From contig SVUH01000005.1 of NCBI GenBank assembly GCA_015063335.1, forward strand, positions 1 through 64,000: a stretch of DNA of 64,000 nucleotides, given 5' to 3'. The stretch is from Oscillospiraceae bacterium. Lineage in GTDB: Bacteria > Bacillota_A > Clostridia > Oscillospirales > CAG-272. Positions within the stretch are counted from its first letter, which is position 1. Every line of letters starts with the position of its first letter. Below, in pieces: positions 7,898 to 16,650 of the stretch. Position numbers and translations under genes: made by a program. Under the pieces are notes generated by a model, which had not been told where the DNA came from, did no database searches, and was given only the letters and a program-made list of their open reading frames with translations.

Positions 7898-9400
7898 ATG
7901 TCCGAACAAAATAACGGTTTTTCCGAGTCCTATGACCTTGACGGCAAGGATAATACGGAAAGGGGAGCCGAACCCGATTTTGAGGTTAAAATAAACCTCA
8001 TAGAGGAAAACACCGCACCCCCCAAAAAAGAGCGAAAGCCCGTAAGAGTATCTCTCGGTACGTTCGTTTGCACGGTGGTAGCACTTGTGCTGGCGGCAGT
8101 AATGCTGACGCTTACCATCTGTTCCTCCTATTACAAGGGCGAGCAGGCAAAGCTCGAGGCGCAATACGAAAGTATTCTTTTGAGCGCCGATAGTATAGGC
8201 AGCTTCGACGAGCTTGAGATCTTGCAGGGAATATTCAGTACGTATTCCTTTAAGGAGCTTGACGAGGACACTATTCGTACGAATATACTAAAAGCGTACG
8301 TTGCGTCGACAGGAGATAAATACGCGGTATATTATACCGATGAGGAGTATGCCGCACTTTCCGCGCAAATGTCGGGAAAATCACAGGGAATAGGAATAAA
8401 CATTATAGATTCCACGGTCGTTATAGGCGGCGTTGAATACAAAACGCTCAAAGTAATAAACGTAGTGAAGGACTCACCTGCGGAGAATAACGACCTCCGA
8501 GTTGGAGACTGCATTGTAGCGGTTGGAAACGCAAAGGAAAACACCACGGTGAGCGTCCTCGGCTACGACATGGCGCTAAAGCAGCTTCAGGGTGAAAAGG
8601 GAACCTATGCGGAATTTTTAGCGTACAGACCCGATGAGGGAATGACGAAGGAATTTAATATTCTTCGCGATACTTTCCAGACAGCTTCCGTTATGTGGGA
8701 GAGGGTTGACTCCGACGTTTGTGAAAACGTGGGGCTTGTAAAGATAGTAAGCTTCGATAGAACGACTCCCTCACAGCTCAAAACGGCTGTTGAGGAGCTG
8801 AAGGCGGCGGGATGCGAGAAATTCGTATTTGACGTTCGCTATAATCCCGGCGGCGAGCTCACCTCGATCGTGGCAGTGCTCAGCTACTTCCTTGATGAGG
8901 GAGACACGGTTATCAGCATGAAGGACAAATTCGGAAACGAAAAGGTATATAAGGCAGAGCCGACGGTGTATTCCTCAAGCGGAGCGTGCTCAATTGCGGC
9001 AGAGGATATAGGGATATATAAGGACCTTGATGCGGTCGTAATTTGTAATGATAGCACGGCAAGCGCGGCAGAGCTTTTCGTGGCGAACTTCCGTGATCAC
9101 GGAATAGGCGAGGTCGTGGGTGTTACAACCTACGGAAAGGGAACTGTGCAAAGCACGTATCCCCTGTATATGTTCGTATCTCCCGACTACACGGGAAAAA
9201 TACCCGAGGGCTGGATAAAGCTTACCATGTATATGTACTATCCGCCAAACGGCGAGAGCTATGACGGAATAGGAATTGTGCCCGACTACGAGGTAGAGAT
9301 GTCAGAGGAGTCGGAAAAGCTCAATATATACGATATAATGGGTTCAAAGGATGACACACAGCTTGTAAAAGCAATAGATAAATATTTTAAAGGAGAATAA
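7898..9400 (+). CDS. C-terminal processing peptidase, S41 family
   Basis: A 500-residue membrane-anchored serine protease that probably acts outside the membrane on C-termini of envelope proteins. An acidic N-terminal cytoplasmic tail precedes one TM segment (about residues 54-76), then a helical region, a PDZ domain (GIGINIIDSTVVIG to NNDLRVGDCIVAVG, about 155-215) and the S41 core. The catalytic dyad is visible: Ser in NDSTASAAELF (near residue 389) and Lys in TYGKGTVQS (near 413). The start at 7898 is preferred over an in-frame ATG at 7880, because the likely transcript start lies close to 7880 and a GAAAGCGAG stretch precedes 7898; this is not certain. greA follows after 4 bases, so the two are cotranscribed. 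Confidence 0.92.
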   Translation: MSEQNNGFSESYDLDGKDNTERGAEPDFEVKINLIEENTAPPKKERKPVRVSLGTFVCTVVALVLAAVMLTLTICSSYYKGEQAKLEAQYESILLSADSIGSFDELEILQGIFSTYSFKELDEDTIRTNILKAYVASTGDKYAVYYTDEEYAALSAQMSGKSQGIGINIIDSTVVIGGVEYKTLKVINVVKDSPAENNDLRVGDCIVAVGNAKENTTVSVLGYDMALKQLQGEKGTYAEFLAYRPDEGMTKEFNILRDTFQTASVMWERVDSDVCENVGLVKIVSFDRTTPSQLKTAVEELKAAGCEKFVFDVRYNPGGELTSIVAVLSYFLDEGDTVISMKDKFGNEKVYKAEPTVYSSSGACSIAAEDIGIYKDLDAVVICNDSTASAAELFVANFRDHGIGEVVGVTTYGKGTVQSTYPLYMFVSPDYTGKIPEGWIKLTMYMYYPPNGESYDGIGIVPDYEVEMSEESEKLNIYDIMGSKDDTQLVKAIDKYFKGE

Positions 9401-9404
9401 GAAA

Positions 9405-9878
9405 ATGGCAGAAAAGCAGAGATATACAAGAGAGGGCTTTTTGAAGCTTCAGGAGGAATACGACCTTCTTACTAAGGTTAAGCGTGAGGAGGTAAAGAAG
9501 GCGATAGCAGAGGCGCGCTCCTTCGGTGACCTTTCAGAGAACTCCGAGTACGACGAGGCGAGAAACGAGCAGGCTAAGATCGAGACTCGTATCAAGGAGC
9601 TTGAGGAGCTCATGAGAAATGCGGAAATATCAAATGACGACGATATGGACGAGGGCATTGTCGGACTTGGCTCTACCGTAAAGGTAGTGACCAACGGTAA
9701 AGAGGTGGTTTACAGCATCGTTGGCTCTAACGAGGCTAACCCCTTTGAAAATAAGATCTCCGATATGTCGCTTATCGGAAAGGCTCTCATAGGCAAGAGA
9801 ATGGGAGATGAGCTTGAGATAAAAACCAATGCCGGTCAGGTTGTTATAAAGGTTCTTGAGGTTTCGAGAACGAAATAA
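9405..9878 (+). CDS. greA: Transcription elongation factor GreA
   Basis: A 157-residue secondary-channel factor that rescues backtracked RNA polymerase by stimulating transcript cleavage. The N-terminal coiled coil carries the acidic tip (ARSFGDLSENSEYDEAR), including the conserved Asp/Glu pair that reaches the active site. The C-terminal FKBP-like domain contains GSTVKV and SLIGKALIGKRMGDE. Length is normal. It follows the S41 protease gene by 4 bases with GGAG in between and ends in its own hairpin terminator. Confidence 0.97.
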   Translation: MAEKQRYTREGFLKLQEEYDLLTKVKREEVKKAIAEARSFGDLSENSEYDEARNEQAKIETRIKELEELMRNAEISNDDDMDEGIVGLGSTVKVVTNGKEVVYSIVGSNEANPFENKISDMSLIGKALIGKRMGDELEIKTNAGQVVIKVLEVSRTK

Positions 9879-9882
9879 GTAT

Positions 9883-9928
9883 AAAACGGACGATTACGAG
9901 CCTGACTTGCAATCGTCCGTTTTGTTGA
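9883..9928 (+). terminator. Intrinsic terminator after greA
   Basis: A 13-bp stem (9883-9895 with 9911-9923), a 15-base loop and a T-rich tail. Confidence 0.85.
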
Positions 9929-9949
9929 GCTTTATTATGGAGGATCATA

Positions 9950-10726
9950 ATGAAAGAAAACGAAGAAAAGATAGAGGGCGGCAAAATATCAGTCAGTGGC
10001 GGCTTTCTCGGTTGGCTTGATAACTACTGGTATCATTATAAGTGGCCGACTATAGGAATTGCGCTGCTGGTCATAATATTTACCGTATGCACCTTGCAGA
10101 TGTGCTCGTCTGATGAGGACGATGCCATACTTCATTATGCAGGCGACATTCATATGTCAGCCGCAGAGGTGGAAAATCTTTGCAGTGTGATCGAGGGGGT
10201 TTGCCCCGAGGATTATAACGGAGACGGAGCGAAGAATATTGCGCTCATGACGCATAGAGTTCTTCTTGAAGAAAAGCTCGTGGCACTTGAAAAGGAAACC
10301 GACTCGGACGGCAACAAGGTAAATTCGATAGACAGGACGTTTAACACCCGGCAGTATAACGATTTTTACGATTATATACAGACGGGTGAGAGCTCGATAT
10401 TGATAATTTCCCCTGAGCTTTACGCGGAGCTTTCTAAGGTGGACAGCGACCGAGACGGTAAGGCTGACCGCATAGTAACGCTTTACGAGACATTCGGAAA
10501 TAAGCCCGAGAGCGCTTACGACGATTATGCCGTAAGACTCGGCGACACCGAGATCTACCAAAGCTTTGCGGCTCTCAGAGTGCTGCCCGAGGATACCTTG
10601 ATATGCTTCCTTGAGCCTAACTGGAAGGGCGCAAAGAACAGCAACGAGAAGTATTATAAAAGAGAAAAGGAAATTTTCCGTGCTATCGTAGAATATTCTG
10701 CTGATGACGGCGAGGCGGCAGAATGA
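9950..10726 (+). CDS. Single-pass membrane protein with EF-hand/dockerin-like loops, function unknown
   Basis: A 258-residue protein I do not recognise as a named family. It has a short N-terminal cytoplasmic part, one TM segment (about residues 33-50) and an exported domain. Two short stretches fit the calcium-loop pattern DxDxDGxxD: DYNGDGAKN (residues 88-96) and DSDRDGKAD (165-173), as in dockerins and extracellular EF-hand repeats. I see no catalytic motif. The ATG is set by GGAGG six bases upstream. The next gene, a DMT transporter, overlaps its stop by 4 bases (ATGA), implying translational coupling. Confidence 0.8.
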   Translation: MKENEEKIEGGKISVSGGFLGWLDNYWYHYKWPTIGIALLVIIFTVCTLQMCSSDEDDAILHYAGDIHMSAAEVENLCSVIEGVCPEDYNGDGAKNIALMTHRVLLEEKLVALEKETDSDGNKVNSIDRTFNTRQYNDFYDYIQTGESSILIISPELYAELSKVDSDRDGKADRIVTLYETFGNKPESAYDDYAVRLGDTEIYQSFAALRVLPEDTLICFLEPNWKGAKNSNEKYYKREKEIFRAIVEYSADDGEAAE

Positions 10727-11640
10727 AAAGCAGAATAGTATCCTTGGCGCTCCTTTTGCTGACAGCCATGATATGGGGCTTTGCATTCGTCGCGCAGGTT
10801 GCGGGAACGAATTATATCGGCTCGCTGACTATGTGCGGAACGCGATTTTTGCTTGCGACCGTCGCCCTTGTTCCCGTTATACTTATCTTTGAGAGGGGCA
10901 GATCGACTCCGAAAGATAGAAAGGACACGGCTTTTGCGTCTCTGATTACGGGAGTGATACTGTTCCTTGCCTCAATACTTCAGCAGTACGGAATACAGTA
11001 TACTAAAAGCGCAGGAATATCGGGCTTTATCACGGGACTTTATACCGTATTTATTCCTATCGTGTGCTTTGTTCTGTTTAAGCAAAAGACGGGAATAAAC
11101 GTGATAATAGGCGCAGTTTGCGCGCTCTTTGGGCTGTTTTTACTTTGCTATCACCCCGGGGAGGGATTTTATTTTGGCATCGGTGAGGTGCTTTTGCTCA
11201 TAGGCTCGTTTTTCTGGACGGCGCACGTCGTCGTAATAGACAGGCTTGGTAAGAGGGCGCGCCCCTTGAGATATTCCATGGGGCAGTTCGCGGTCTGTGC
11301 GGTGCTTGGGCTTATAGGCGCGTTTATATTTGAAACGCCATCAATGAGCGCTATACTCGATGCAAAATGGTCAATACTTTATTGCGGAATAATGTCGTCG
11401 GGCGTGGCTTATACGCTTCAGATCATAGCTCAGAAGCGCTGTGATCCTACCATGGCGGCGATCGTGTTTTCGAGCGAATCCATGTTCAGTGCCATAGGCG
11501 GAGTTATATTCAGAATAGACAGCATCGCGCTTATCGGCTACGTCGGCTGTGCGTTTATGCTTGCGGGCATAGTGATCTCGCAGATCAAATTCGGCAAGCG
11601 CACACGAACCGATGTGAGTGCCCAAGCGGCAGAAAAGTGA
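10723..11640 (+). CDS. DMT-superfamily transporter with two EamA domains
   Basis: A 305-residue protein with about ten TM segments arranged as two EamA repeats, the standard drug/metabolite transporter architecture. Typical traits are the first helix LLLLTAMIWGFAFVAQVAG, SAGISGFITGLYTVFIPI closing repeat one, and the second-repeat end SSESMFSAIGGVIF. Substrates vary widely (amino acids, nucleosides and others) and cannot be read from sequence. The start codon overlaps the stop of the preceding membrane-protein gene. A 30-codon membrane peptide gene follows after 56 bases. Confidence 0.92.
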   Translation: MKSRIVSLALLLLTAMIWGFAFVAQVAGTNYIGSLTMCGTRFLLATVALVPVILIFERGRSTPKDRKDTAFASLITGVILFLASILQQYGIQYTKSAGISGFITGLYTVFIPIVCFVLFKQKTGINVIIGAVCALFGLFLLCYHPGEGFYFGIGEVLLLIGSFFWTAHVVVIDRLGKRARPLRYSMGQFAVCAVLGLIGAFIFETPSMSAILDAKWSILYCGIMSSGVAYTLQIIAQKRCDPTMAAIVFSSESMFSAIGGVIFRIDSIALIGYVGCAFMLAGIVISQIKFGKRTRTDVSAQAAEK

Positions 11641-11696
11641 ATTTAAAGCACCCTAACGGAAAACAATACATATATCAAGTTTTTGTGAGGTGTTAA

Positions 11697-11789
11697 GTGA
11701 GAAAAAATGAATTTTTGATGGGATTTACGGTGGGACTGTGCGTTTTTGGCGGCGCTGCTGCCATTCTGCTTGCGGTGTTCCTGCTTTAA
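11697..11789 (+). CDS. Small hydrophobic membrane peptide, 30 residues
   Basis: A short frame starting with GTG, preceded by GAGGTG at good spacing. It encodes a basic-polar start (VRKNEF) followed by a hydrophobic span of about 20 residues rich in Gly, Ala, Val and Leu, ending in VFLL and TAA. This is the profile of a single-pass small membrane protein. It lies between the DMT transporter and the pseudouridine synthase gene in an otherwise short gap. No family can be assigned. Chance occurrence is possible at this size, but the RBS, composition and fit between neighbours support it. Confidence 0.5.
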   Translation: MRKNEFLMGFTVGLCVFGGAAAILLAVFLL

Positions 11790-11824
11790 ATACCTTGACA
11801 CTGTGATCCAGAGGAGGGAGTGGC

Positions 11825-12541
11825 TTGCGCCTTGATAAATTTTTGGTTGCGACGGGTAAATGTACTCGCTCGGTGGCAAAACGGCAGGTAAGGGCAGGCG
11901 CCGTTACCGTGAACGGACAGGCGATCCGTTCGTCGGACGTGAATATCGACGAGTACGTGGATACTGTTACGTATTGCGGCGAGAAGGTCGTATACCGCAA
12001 ATACACCTACGTTATGCTCAATAAGCCCGAGGGTGTTGTGAGCGCGACCGAGGACGGCAGAGATAAGACAGTTCTTGACCTTTTGCCCGCAGACGTAAGA
12101 ACAAGAGGAATGTTCCCGTGCGGACGTCTTGATAAGAACACGCTCGGTCTTGTTTTGCTGACGGACGACGGCGAGCTTGCGCACAGGCTTTTAGCCCCCA
12201 AGAGCCACGTCAAAAAAATATACAGATTCCGTTCGCGCTTTCCTATAAGCGAGGAGGACGCAAGGCGCTTTGAGAGCGGTCTTGTACTTGAGGACGGATA
12301 CGAAACAAAGCCCGCTGAGATACGACTTGACGAGGAAAAGGACGGAGGGCTTATTACCCTTGTTGAGGGTAAATATCACCAGATAAAGAGAATGCTTGAA
12401 GCGCTTGACAACAAGATAACGTATCTTGAGCGCATCGAGTTTGGACCGCTTACGCTTGACGCGACTCTCGGTCGCGGTGAGTGGAGATACCTTACCGACG
12501 AGGAAATAGCGGCGCTTGAGGCTCACGCGGCACGCGCTTGA
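11825..12541 (+). CDS. Pseudouridine synthase, RsuA/RluB family
   Basis: A 238-residue RNA-modifying enzyme that isomerises a uridine in 16S or 23S rRNA. The N-terminal S4 RNA-binding domain (MRLDKFLVATGKCTRSVAKR) is followed by the synthase core with catalytic Asp in GRLDKNTLGLVLLTDDGELA and later KYHQIKRMLEAL. The start is TTG at 11825, directly after GGAGGGAG (11813-11820); no ATG fits. Whether the target is 16S (RsuA) or 23S (RluB) cannot be decided; the short, tail-less form is compatible with either. tex follows 25 bases downstream. Confidence 0.92.
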   Translation: MRLDKFLVATGKCTRSVAKRQVRAGAVTVNGQAIRSSDVNIDEYVDTVTYCGEKVVYRKYTYVMLNKPEGVVSATEDGRDKTVLDLLPADVRTRGMFPCGRLDKNTLGLVLLTDDGELAHRLLAPKSHVKKIYRFRSRFPISEEDARRFESGLVLEDGYETKPAEIRLDEEKDGGLITLVEGKYHQIKRMLEALDNKITYLERIEFGPLTLDATLGRGEWRYLTDEEIAALEAHAARA

Positions 12542-12566
12542 AAAAATAACAAAAACGGAGAAAACA

Positions 12567-14726
12567 ATGGACATTATCAAAAAGCTTGCAGAGGAATTTA
12601 AGCTTGGGGTAACTCAGGTTGAAAAAACGGTTGCGCTCATCGACGAGGGAAATACCATACCCTTTATCGCGCGTTACCGTAAGGAGGAAACGGGAAGCCT
12701 TGATGACGCTGTTCTTCGCGACCTCGACGACAGACTTACTTACCTGCGCAATATCGAAAAGCGCAAGGAGGAGGTAAAGAATCTTATTACTGAAATGGGT
12801 AAGATGACCGACGAGATAATGGCGGCTATCGATAACGCAAAGACCATAACGGAGGTTGACGATATTTACCGCCCATTCCGTCCTCACAGAAAGACCAGAG
12901 CATCTGTTGCAAAGGAAAAGGGACTTGAGCCCTTGGCAGAGCTTATACTCTCACAGCTTGATAAGTACGAGCCGTCAATTGAAGAAGCCGCAGAGGCTTA
13001 CGTTGACGAGGAAAAGGGAGTTGCTTCTGCGGAGGAAGCGCTGGCAGGTGCTTGCGACATCATCGCAGAGGCTGTGTCGGATAACGCGGAATACAGAAAG
13101 ACCGTCCGCAAGGCGACCTTTGATACGGGACTTATTTCCACCAAGGCGGCAACCGAGGAGGATTCCGTTTACGCGCAGTATTACGATTATTCCGACAAGA
13201 TAAATAAGATACCCTCGCACAGAGTTCTCGCTATCAACCGCGGCGAGAAGGAGGATTTTCTCAAGGTCAGCATCAGCGTTGAAAAGGGAATTATACTTAA
13301 CTATCTTTGCAGCGAGATGATAACCAATATGAAGAGCCCTGCCGTTAAATATATCGAGGCGGCAGTAGTTGACAGCTACGACAGACTTATCGCTCCGTCC
13401 ATTGAGCGCGAGATAAGGAACGACCTCTTTGACGTGGCGGGCGAGGGCGCTATAAAGCTCTTCTCTGACAACCTTAAGCCCCTGCTTATGCAGACTCCCC
13501 TTAAAGGAAAGACCGTTATGGGCTTTGACCCGGGTTACATCAACGGCTGTAAGACCGCCGTTGTTGATAAGACGGGTAAGGTGCTTGACACCGCTGTCGT
13601 ATATCCCACCACCAAGAGCAAGTTCAAGACCGAGGAAGCGGCAAAGGTCATAAAGAAGATGGTCGACAAGTATAAGATCGACGTTATCGCCATCGGAAAC
13701 GGAACGGCATCGCGCGAGAGCGAGAGATTTATCGCGGATACCTTAAAGGACGTAAAGCACGACTGTAAGTATATAATCATAAGTGAGGCAGGCGCTTCCG
13801 TTTACTCCGCTTCAAAGCTTGCGGCTGAGGAGTTCCCGGAGTTTGACGTTATGCAGCGCTCTGCCGTGTCTATCGCTCGCAGACTTCAGGATCCGCTTGC
13901 AGAGCTTGTAAAGATAGATCCCAAGTCCATAGGAGTCGGACAGTATCAGCACGATATGAAGCCCGCAAGACTTGACGGCGCGCTTCAGGGCGTTGTTGAG
14001 GACTGCGTAAATGCTGTCGGCGTTGACGTAAACACGGCGTCCTATTCCTTGCTTTCCTACATTTCGGGAATTAACGCGACCTGCGCTAAGAATATCGTTA
14101 AATACCGCGAGGAGAACGGCGAGTTCCAATCGAGAGCACAGATACTTAAGGTACCGAGACTTGGCGCTAAGGCGTTCGAGCAGTGCGCGGGATTTTTGAG
14201 AGTTCCGATCTCAAAGGAGATACTTGATAACACGGGCGTTCACCCCGAGTCCTACGATGCGGCGCGTAAGCTTCTCCAAATACTCGGCTACACCTCCGAG
14301 GACGTAGCAGAGGCGCGGCTTGGCGACATCAGACACAAGGTCAAGGAAGTGGGAATGAAGAAGCTGGCACAGGAGTGCGGAGTAGGTGAGCCTACGCTTG
14401 CGGATATTATTTCCGAGCTTGAAAAGCCCGGCAGAGATATACGCGACAATATGACTCCCCCCACGCTTCGCGACGACGTTCTCGCGATCGAGGATCTTAA
14501 GCCCGATATGGTGCTTGACGGTGTTGTCAGAAACGTTATCGACTTTGGCGCATTCGTGGATATTGGCGTGCATCAGGACGGACTCGTGCACATTTCCCAG
14601 CTTTCGGATAAATTCGTAAAGCATCCGTCCGAGGTCGTAAGACTTGGCGACAACGTCAAGGTGAGAGTTCTCGAGGTGGACGTAAAGAAAAAGAGAATAT
14701 CACTTACCATGAAAAACGTAAAGTGA
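12567..14726 (+). CDS. tex: Tex family RNA-binding transcription accessory protein
   Basis: A 719-residue cytoplasmic protein of the Tex/Spt6-like family. Domains in order: helical Tex-N region with IDEGNTIPFIARYRKEETG, a YqgF/RNase H-like domain (GFDPGYINGCKTAVVDKTGK, about residues 325-450), helix-hairpin-helix repeats (SGINATCAKNIVKYREENG) and a C-terminal S1 RNA-binding domain (LDGVVRNVIDFGAFVDIGVH, about 650-715). Length is normal. The ATG at 12567 is chosen because ACGGAG precedes it; an in-frame ATG 51 bases upstream overlaps the rluB-type gene and lacks support. It probably shares a transcript with the pseudouridine synthase gene. Confidence 0.95.
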   Translation: MDIIKKLAEEFKLGVTQVEKTVALIDEGNTIPFIARYRKEETGSLDDAVLRDLDDRLTYLRNIEKRKEEVKNLITEMGKMTDEIMAAIDNAKTITEVDDIYRPFRPHRKTRASVAKEKGLEPLAELILSQLDKYEPSIEEAAEAYVDEEKGVASAEEALAGACDIIAEAVSDNAEYRKTVRKATFDTGLISTKAATEEDSVYAQYYDYSDKINKIPSHRVLAINRGEKEDFLKVSISVEKGIILNYLCSEMITNMKSPAVKYIEAAVVDSYDRLIAPSIEREIRNDLFDVAGEGAIKLFSDNLKPLLMQTPLKGKTVMGFDPGYINGCKTAVVDKTGKVLDTAVVYPTTKSKFKTEEAAKVIKKMVDKYKIDVIAIGNGTASRESERFIADTLKDVKHDCKYIIISEAGASVYSASKLAAEEFPEFDVMQRSAVSIARRLQDPLAELVKIDPKSIGVGQYQHDMKPARLDGALQGVVEDCVNAVGVDVNTASYSLLSYISGINATCAKNIVKYREENGEFQSRAQILKVPRLGAKAFEQCAGFLRVPISKEILDNTGVHPESYDAARKLLQILGYTSEDVAEARLGDIRHKVKEVGMKKLAQECGVGEPTLADIISELEKPGRDIRDNMTPPTLRDDVLAIEDLKPDMVLDGVVRNVIDFGAFVDIGVHQDGLVHISQLSDKFVKHPSEVVRLGDNVKVRVLEVDVKKKRISLTMKNVK

Positions 14727-14737
14727 TTTTAATATAT

Positions 14738-14763
14738 TAAAAAGCGAGCAACTTCGCTTTTGC
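14738..14763 (+). terminator. Probable weak terminator after tex
   Basis: An 8-bp stem AAAAGCGA (14740-14747) with TCGCTTTT (14754-14761), ending in a short T run. Confidence 0.55.
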
Positions 14764-14861
14764 GGCGGTCACTCTGAAACAAATATGTTTTGTGCAATAT
14801 GCATAATACGAGGCGCGAAATTTGGGAATATTACCATCTTCCATTTTTCGCAAAAAAGTGT

Positions 14862-14867
14862 TATAAT
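14862..14867 (+). promoter_or_regulatory. -10 element upstream of the msmX-type gene
   Basis: A consensus TATAAT 63 bases before the start codon. The expected -35 position (TTCCAT at 14839-14844) is poor, so the promoter may need an activator or be read differently. Confidence 0.4.
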
Positions 14868-14930
14868 ATTAAAGTACAAAGGTATGTATGAAATTTTATC
14901 TGCTTTATATTTTTAGGAGGAGTATTCCAA

Positions 14931-16043
14931 ATGGCAAGCTTATCACTCAGACACATTTATAAGAAGTATCCGGGCGGCGTAACTGCAGTTTCGGATTTTA
15001 ACCTTGAGGTTAAAGACAAAGAATTTATCGTATTCGTAGGACCCTCCGGATGCGGAAAGACAACGACTCTCCGTATGATCGCAGGTCTTGAGGAAATCAC
15101 CGAGGGTGAGCTCTTTATCGGAGATCAGCTCGTAAACGACGTTGCTCCTAAGGATAGAAAGATCGCGATGGTGTTCCAGAACTACGCTCTTTATCCTCAC
15201 ATGTCCGTATTTGAGAACATGTCCTTTGGACTCAAGCTCAACAAGACTCCTAAGGAGGAGATCAAGCGCCGCGTTGAAGAGGCTGCTCGTATCCTTGATA
15301 TTACCCACCTTCTCGACAGAAAGCCCAAGGCTTTGTCCGGTGGTCAGAAACAGCGTGTTGCTCTCGGACGTGCTATAGTTCGTAATCCTAAGGTCTTCCT
15401 TCTTGACGAGCCGCTTTCCAACCTTGACGCAAAGCTTCGTGCAGCCATGAGAACTGAGCTTACCAAGCTCCATGCTCGTGTAGGAACTACGTTCGTATAC
15501 GTAACGCACGACCAGGTCGAGGCTATGACCATGGCAACGAGAATCGTTGTTATGAAGGACGGTCTTATCCAGCAGGTCGATACTCCTCAGAACCTTTACG
15601 ACGCTCCTTGCAACATCTTCGTTGCAGGCTTTATCGGAACTCCTCAGATGAACTTTATTAACGGTAAGCTCGTTAAGAAGGACAGTGACGTATACTTTGA
15701 GTTTGAGGGTGTATCCCTTAAGCTTCCCGCAGATAAGGCAAACGCTCCCGAGCTTGCTGACTACATCGGCAACGAGGTAGTAGTAGGACTTCGTCCTGAG
15801 TGTATCTCCGACGAGGCAAAGGTAGTTGAGGCTAACCCCGAGACCTCCTTCGCAGTAGACGTAGACGTAACCGAGCTTATGGGTGCAGAGATCTATCTCT
15901 ACCTCAACATCGGTGAGACTAACCTTATCGCACGTGTATCCTCGAGATCTCAGTCCAGAGCAGGACAGAATATCAACGTAAACTTTGATATGACCAGACT
16001 CCACATCTTCGATAAGGATACCGAGCGTTGCATCATTCACTAA
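14931..16043 (+). CDS. Sugar ABC transporter ATP-binding subunit, MsmX/UgpC type
   Basis: A 370-residue cytoplasmic ATPase of the CUT1 carbohydrate importer class. Walker A GPSGCGKTTTL (about residues 37-47), Q-loop, signature LSGGQKQRVALGRA, Walker B VFLLDEPLSNLD and H-loop YVTHDQVEAM are all present. They are followed by the TOBE/MOP regulatory region (from about residue 240) that distinguishes MalK/MsmX/UgpC. It stands alone with no permease or binding protein gene beside it, the usual situation for the shared MsmX ATPase that energises several sugar importers. Codon use is strongly biased toward highly expressed codons. Start is fixed by AGGAGGAG upstream. Confidence 0.94.
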   Translation: MASLSLRHIYKKYPGGVTAVSDFNLEVKDKEFIVFVGPSGCGKTTTLRMIAGLEEITEGELFIGDQLVNDVAPKDRKIAMVFQNYALYPHMSVFENMSFGLKLNKTPKEEIKRRVEEAARILDITHLLDRKPKALSGGQKQRVALGRAIVRNPKVFLLDEPLSNLDAKLRAAMRTELTKLHARVGTTFVYVTHDQVEAMTMATRIVVMKDGLIQQVDTPQNLYDAPCNIFVAGFIGTPQMNFINGKLVKKDSDVYFEFEGVSLKLPADKANAPELADYIGNEVVVGLRPECISDEAKVVEANPETSFAVDVDVTELMGAEIYLYLNIGETNLIARVSSRSQSRAGQNINVNFDMTRLHIFDKDTERCIIH

Positions 16044-16050
16044 AATAATT

Positions 16051-16084
16051 AAAGGGTGGCGCTAAGCCACCCTTTATATTTTAA
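16051..16084 (+). terminator. Intrinsic terminator after the msmX-type gene
   Basis: A 10-bp GC-rich stem (16051-16060 with 16066-16075), a GCTAA loop and an AT-rich tail with several T. Confidence 0.85.
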
Positions 16085-16088
16085 CTTA

Positions 16089-16117
16089 TTGACAAATCTG
16101 TTTGTATGTGATAAAAT
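16089..16117 (+). promoter_or_regulatory. Strong sigma-A-type promoter for the repeat lipoprotein gene
   Basis: TTGACA (16089-16094), a 17-base spacer and TAAAAT (16112-16117), 34 bases before the ATG. Confidence 0.8.
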
Positions 16118-16151
16118 GATAAAGTAGTTATTACTTTGCAAAGAGGAAAAA

Positions 16152-16643
16152 ATGAGATCGTTTAAAATATTTTTGGCTATAAGCCTTGTTGTTTGTTTGG
16201 CTATCTCATCTGTTGCTTGTTTCGGTGATAAGAACGAAAATACAGATGGCGAAGCTGAGATTACAATAGGAGATAATACAGAAACTGACGCTGAAACCAC
16301 CGCCGAGTCTGAATCCGGCTCGGGCAACGAATCCGGCTCGGGCAACGAATCCGGCTCGGGTAACGAATCCGGCTCGGGTAACGAATCCGGCTCGGGTAAC
16401 GAATCCAGTTCGGGTAACGAATCCGGCTCGGGTAATGAATCCGGCTCAGGCAACGAATCCGGCTCGGGTAACGAATCCGGCTCAGGCAACGAATCCGGCT
16501 CAGGCAACGAATCCGGCTCGGGTAATGAATCCGGTTCGGGCAACGAATCCGGCTCGGGTAACGAATCCGGCTCGGACTCGAGCGGCAACAATATGAATAT
16601 AGGAGGGGCACTCCCCGGAGACGACTACGGCCCCATGAATTAA
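16152..16643 (+). CDS. Lipoprotein with ESGSGN tandem repeats
   Basis: A 163-residue surface lipoprotein. Residues 1-23 are a signal peptide ending in a lipobox (SVAC). A short acidic, Thr-rich linker follows, then 14 tandem ESGSGN hexapeptides (residues 54-137, one variant ESSSGN), a partial unit, and a short C-terminal tail (GALPGDDYGPMN). The repeat is a hydrophilic, acidic, flexible spacer. I recognise no globular domain, so it could be a stalk without a head or a surface-filling low-complexity protein. It has its own promoter and a bidirectional terminator, hence a single-gene unit. Copy number is likely to vary between strains. Confidence 0.85.
   Translation: MRSFKIFLAISLVVCLAISSVACFGDKNENTDGEAEITIGDNTETDAETTAESESGSGNESGSGNESGSGNESGSGNESGSGNESSSGNESGSGNESGSGNESGSGNESGSGNESGSGNESGSGNESGSGNESGSGNESGSDSSGNNMNIGGALPGDDYGPMN
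16311..16580 (+). repeat. 18-bp coding minisatellite
   Basis: Fourteen full 18-bp units (16311-16562) of GAATCCGGCTCGGGYAAC plus a partial fifteenth (16563-16580). Units differ only at a few positions (for example C/T in GGYAA, CGGGY versus CAGGC, one CCAGTT), showing recent expansion. Confidence 0.95.
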
Positions 16644-16650
16644 TGGCAAT

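Noticed and set aside
14943..16040. A 365-codon open frame antisense to the msmX-type gene
   Set aside because: Its sequence has no family features and the sense frame carries all ABC motifs. It results from the strong codon bias of a highly expressed gene.
16049..16591. Pro-rich repeat frame on the minus strand over the ESGSGN gene
   Set aside because: It is the mirror of the 18-bp repeat and lacks a start context; the plus frame has a promoter, RBS and lipobox.
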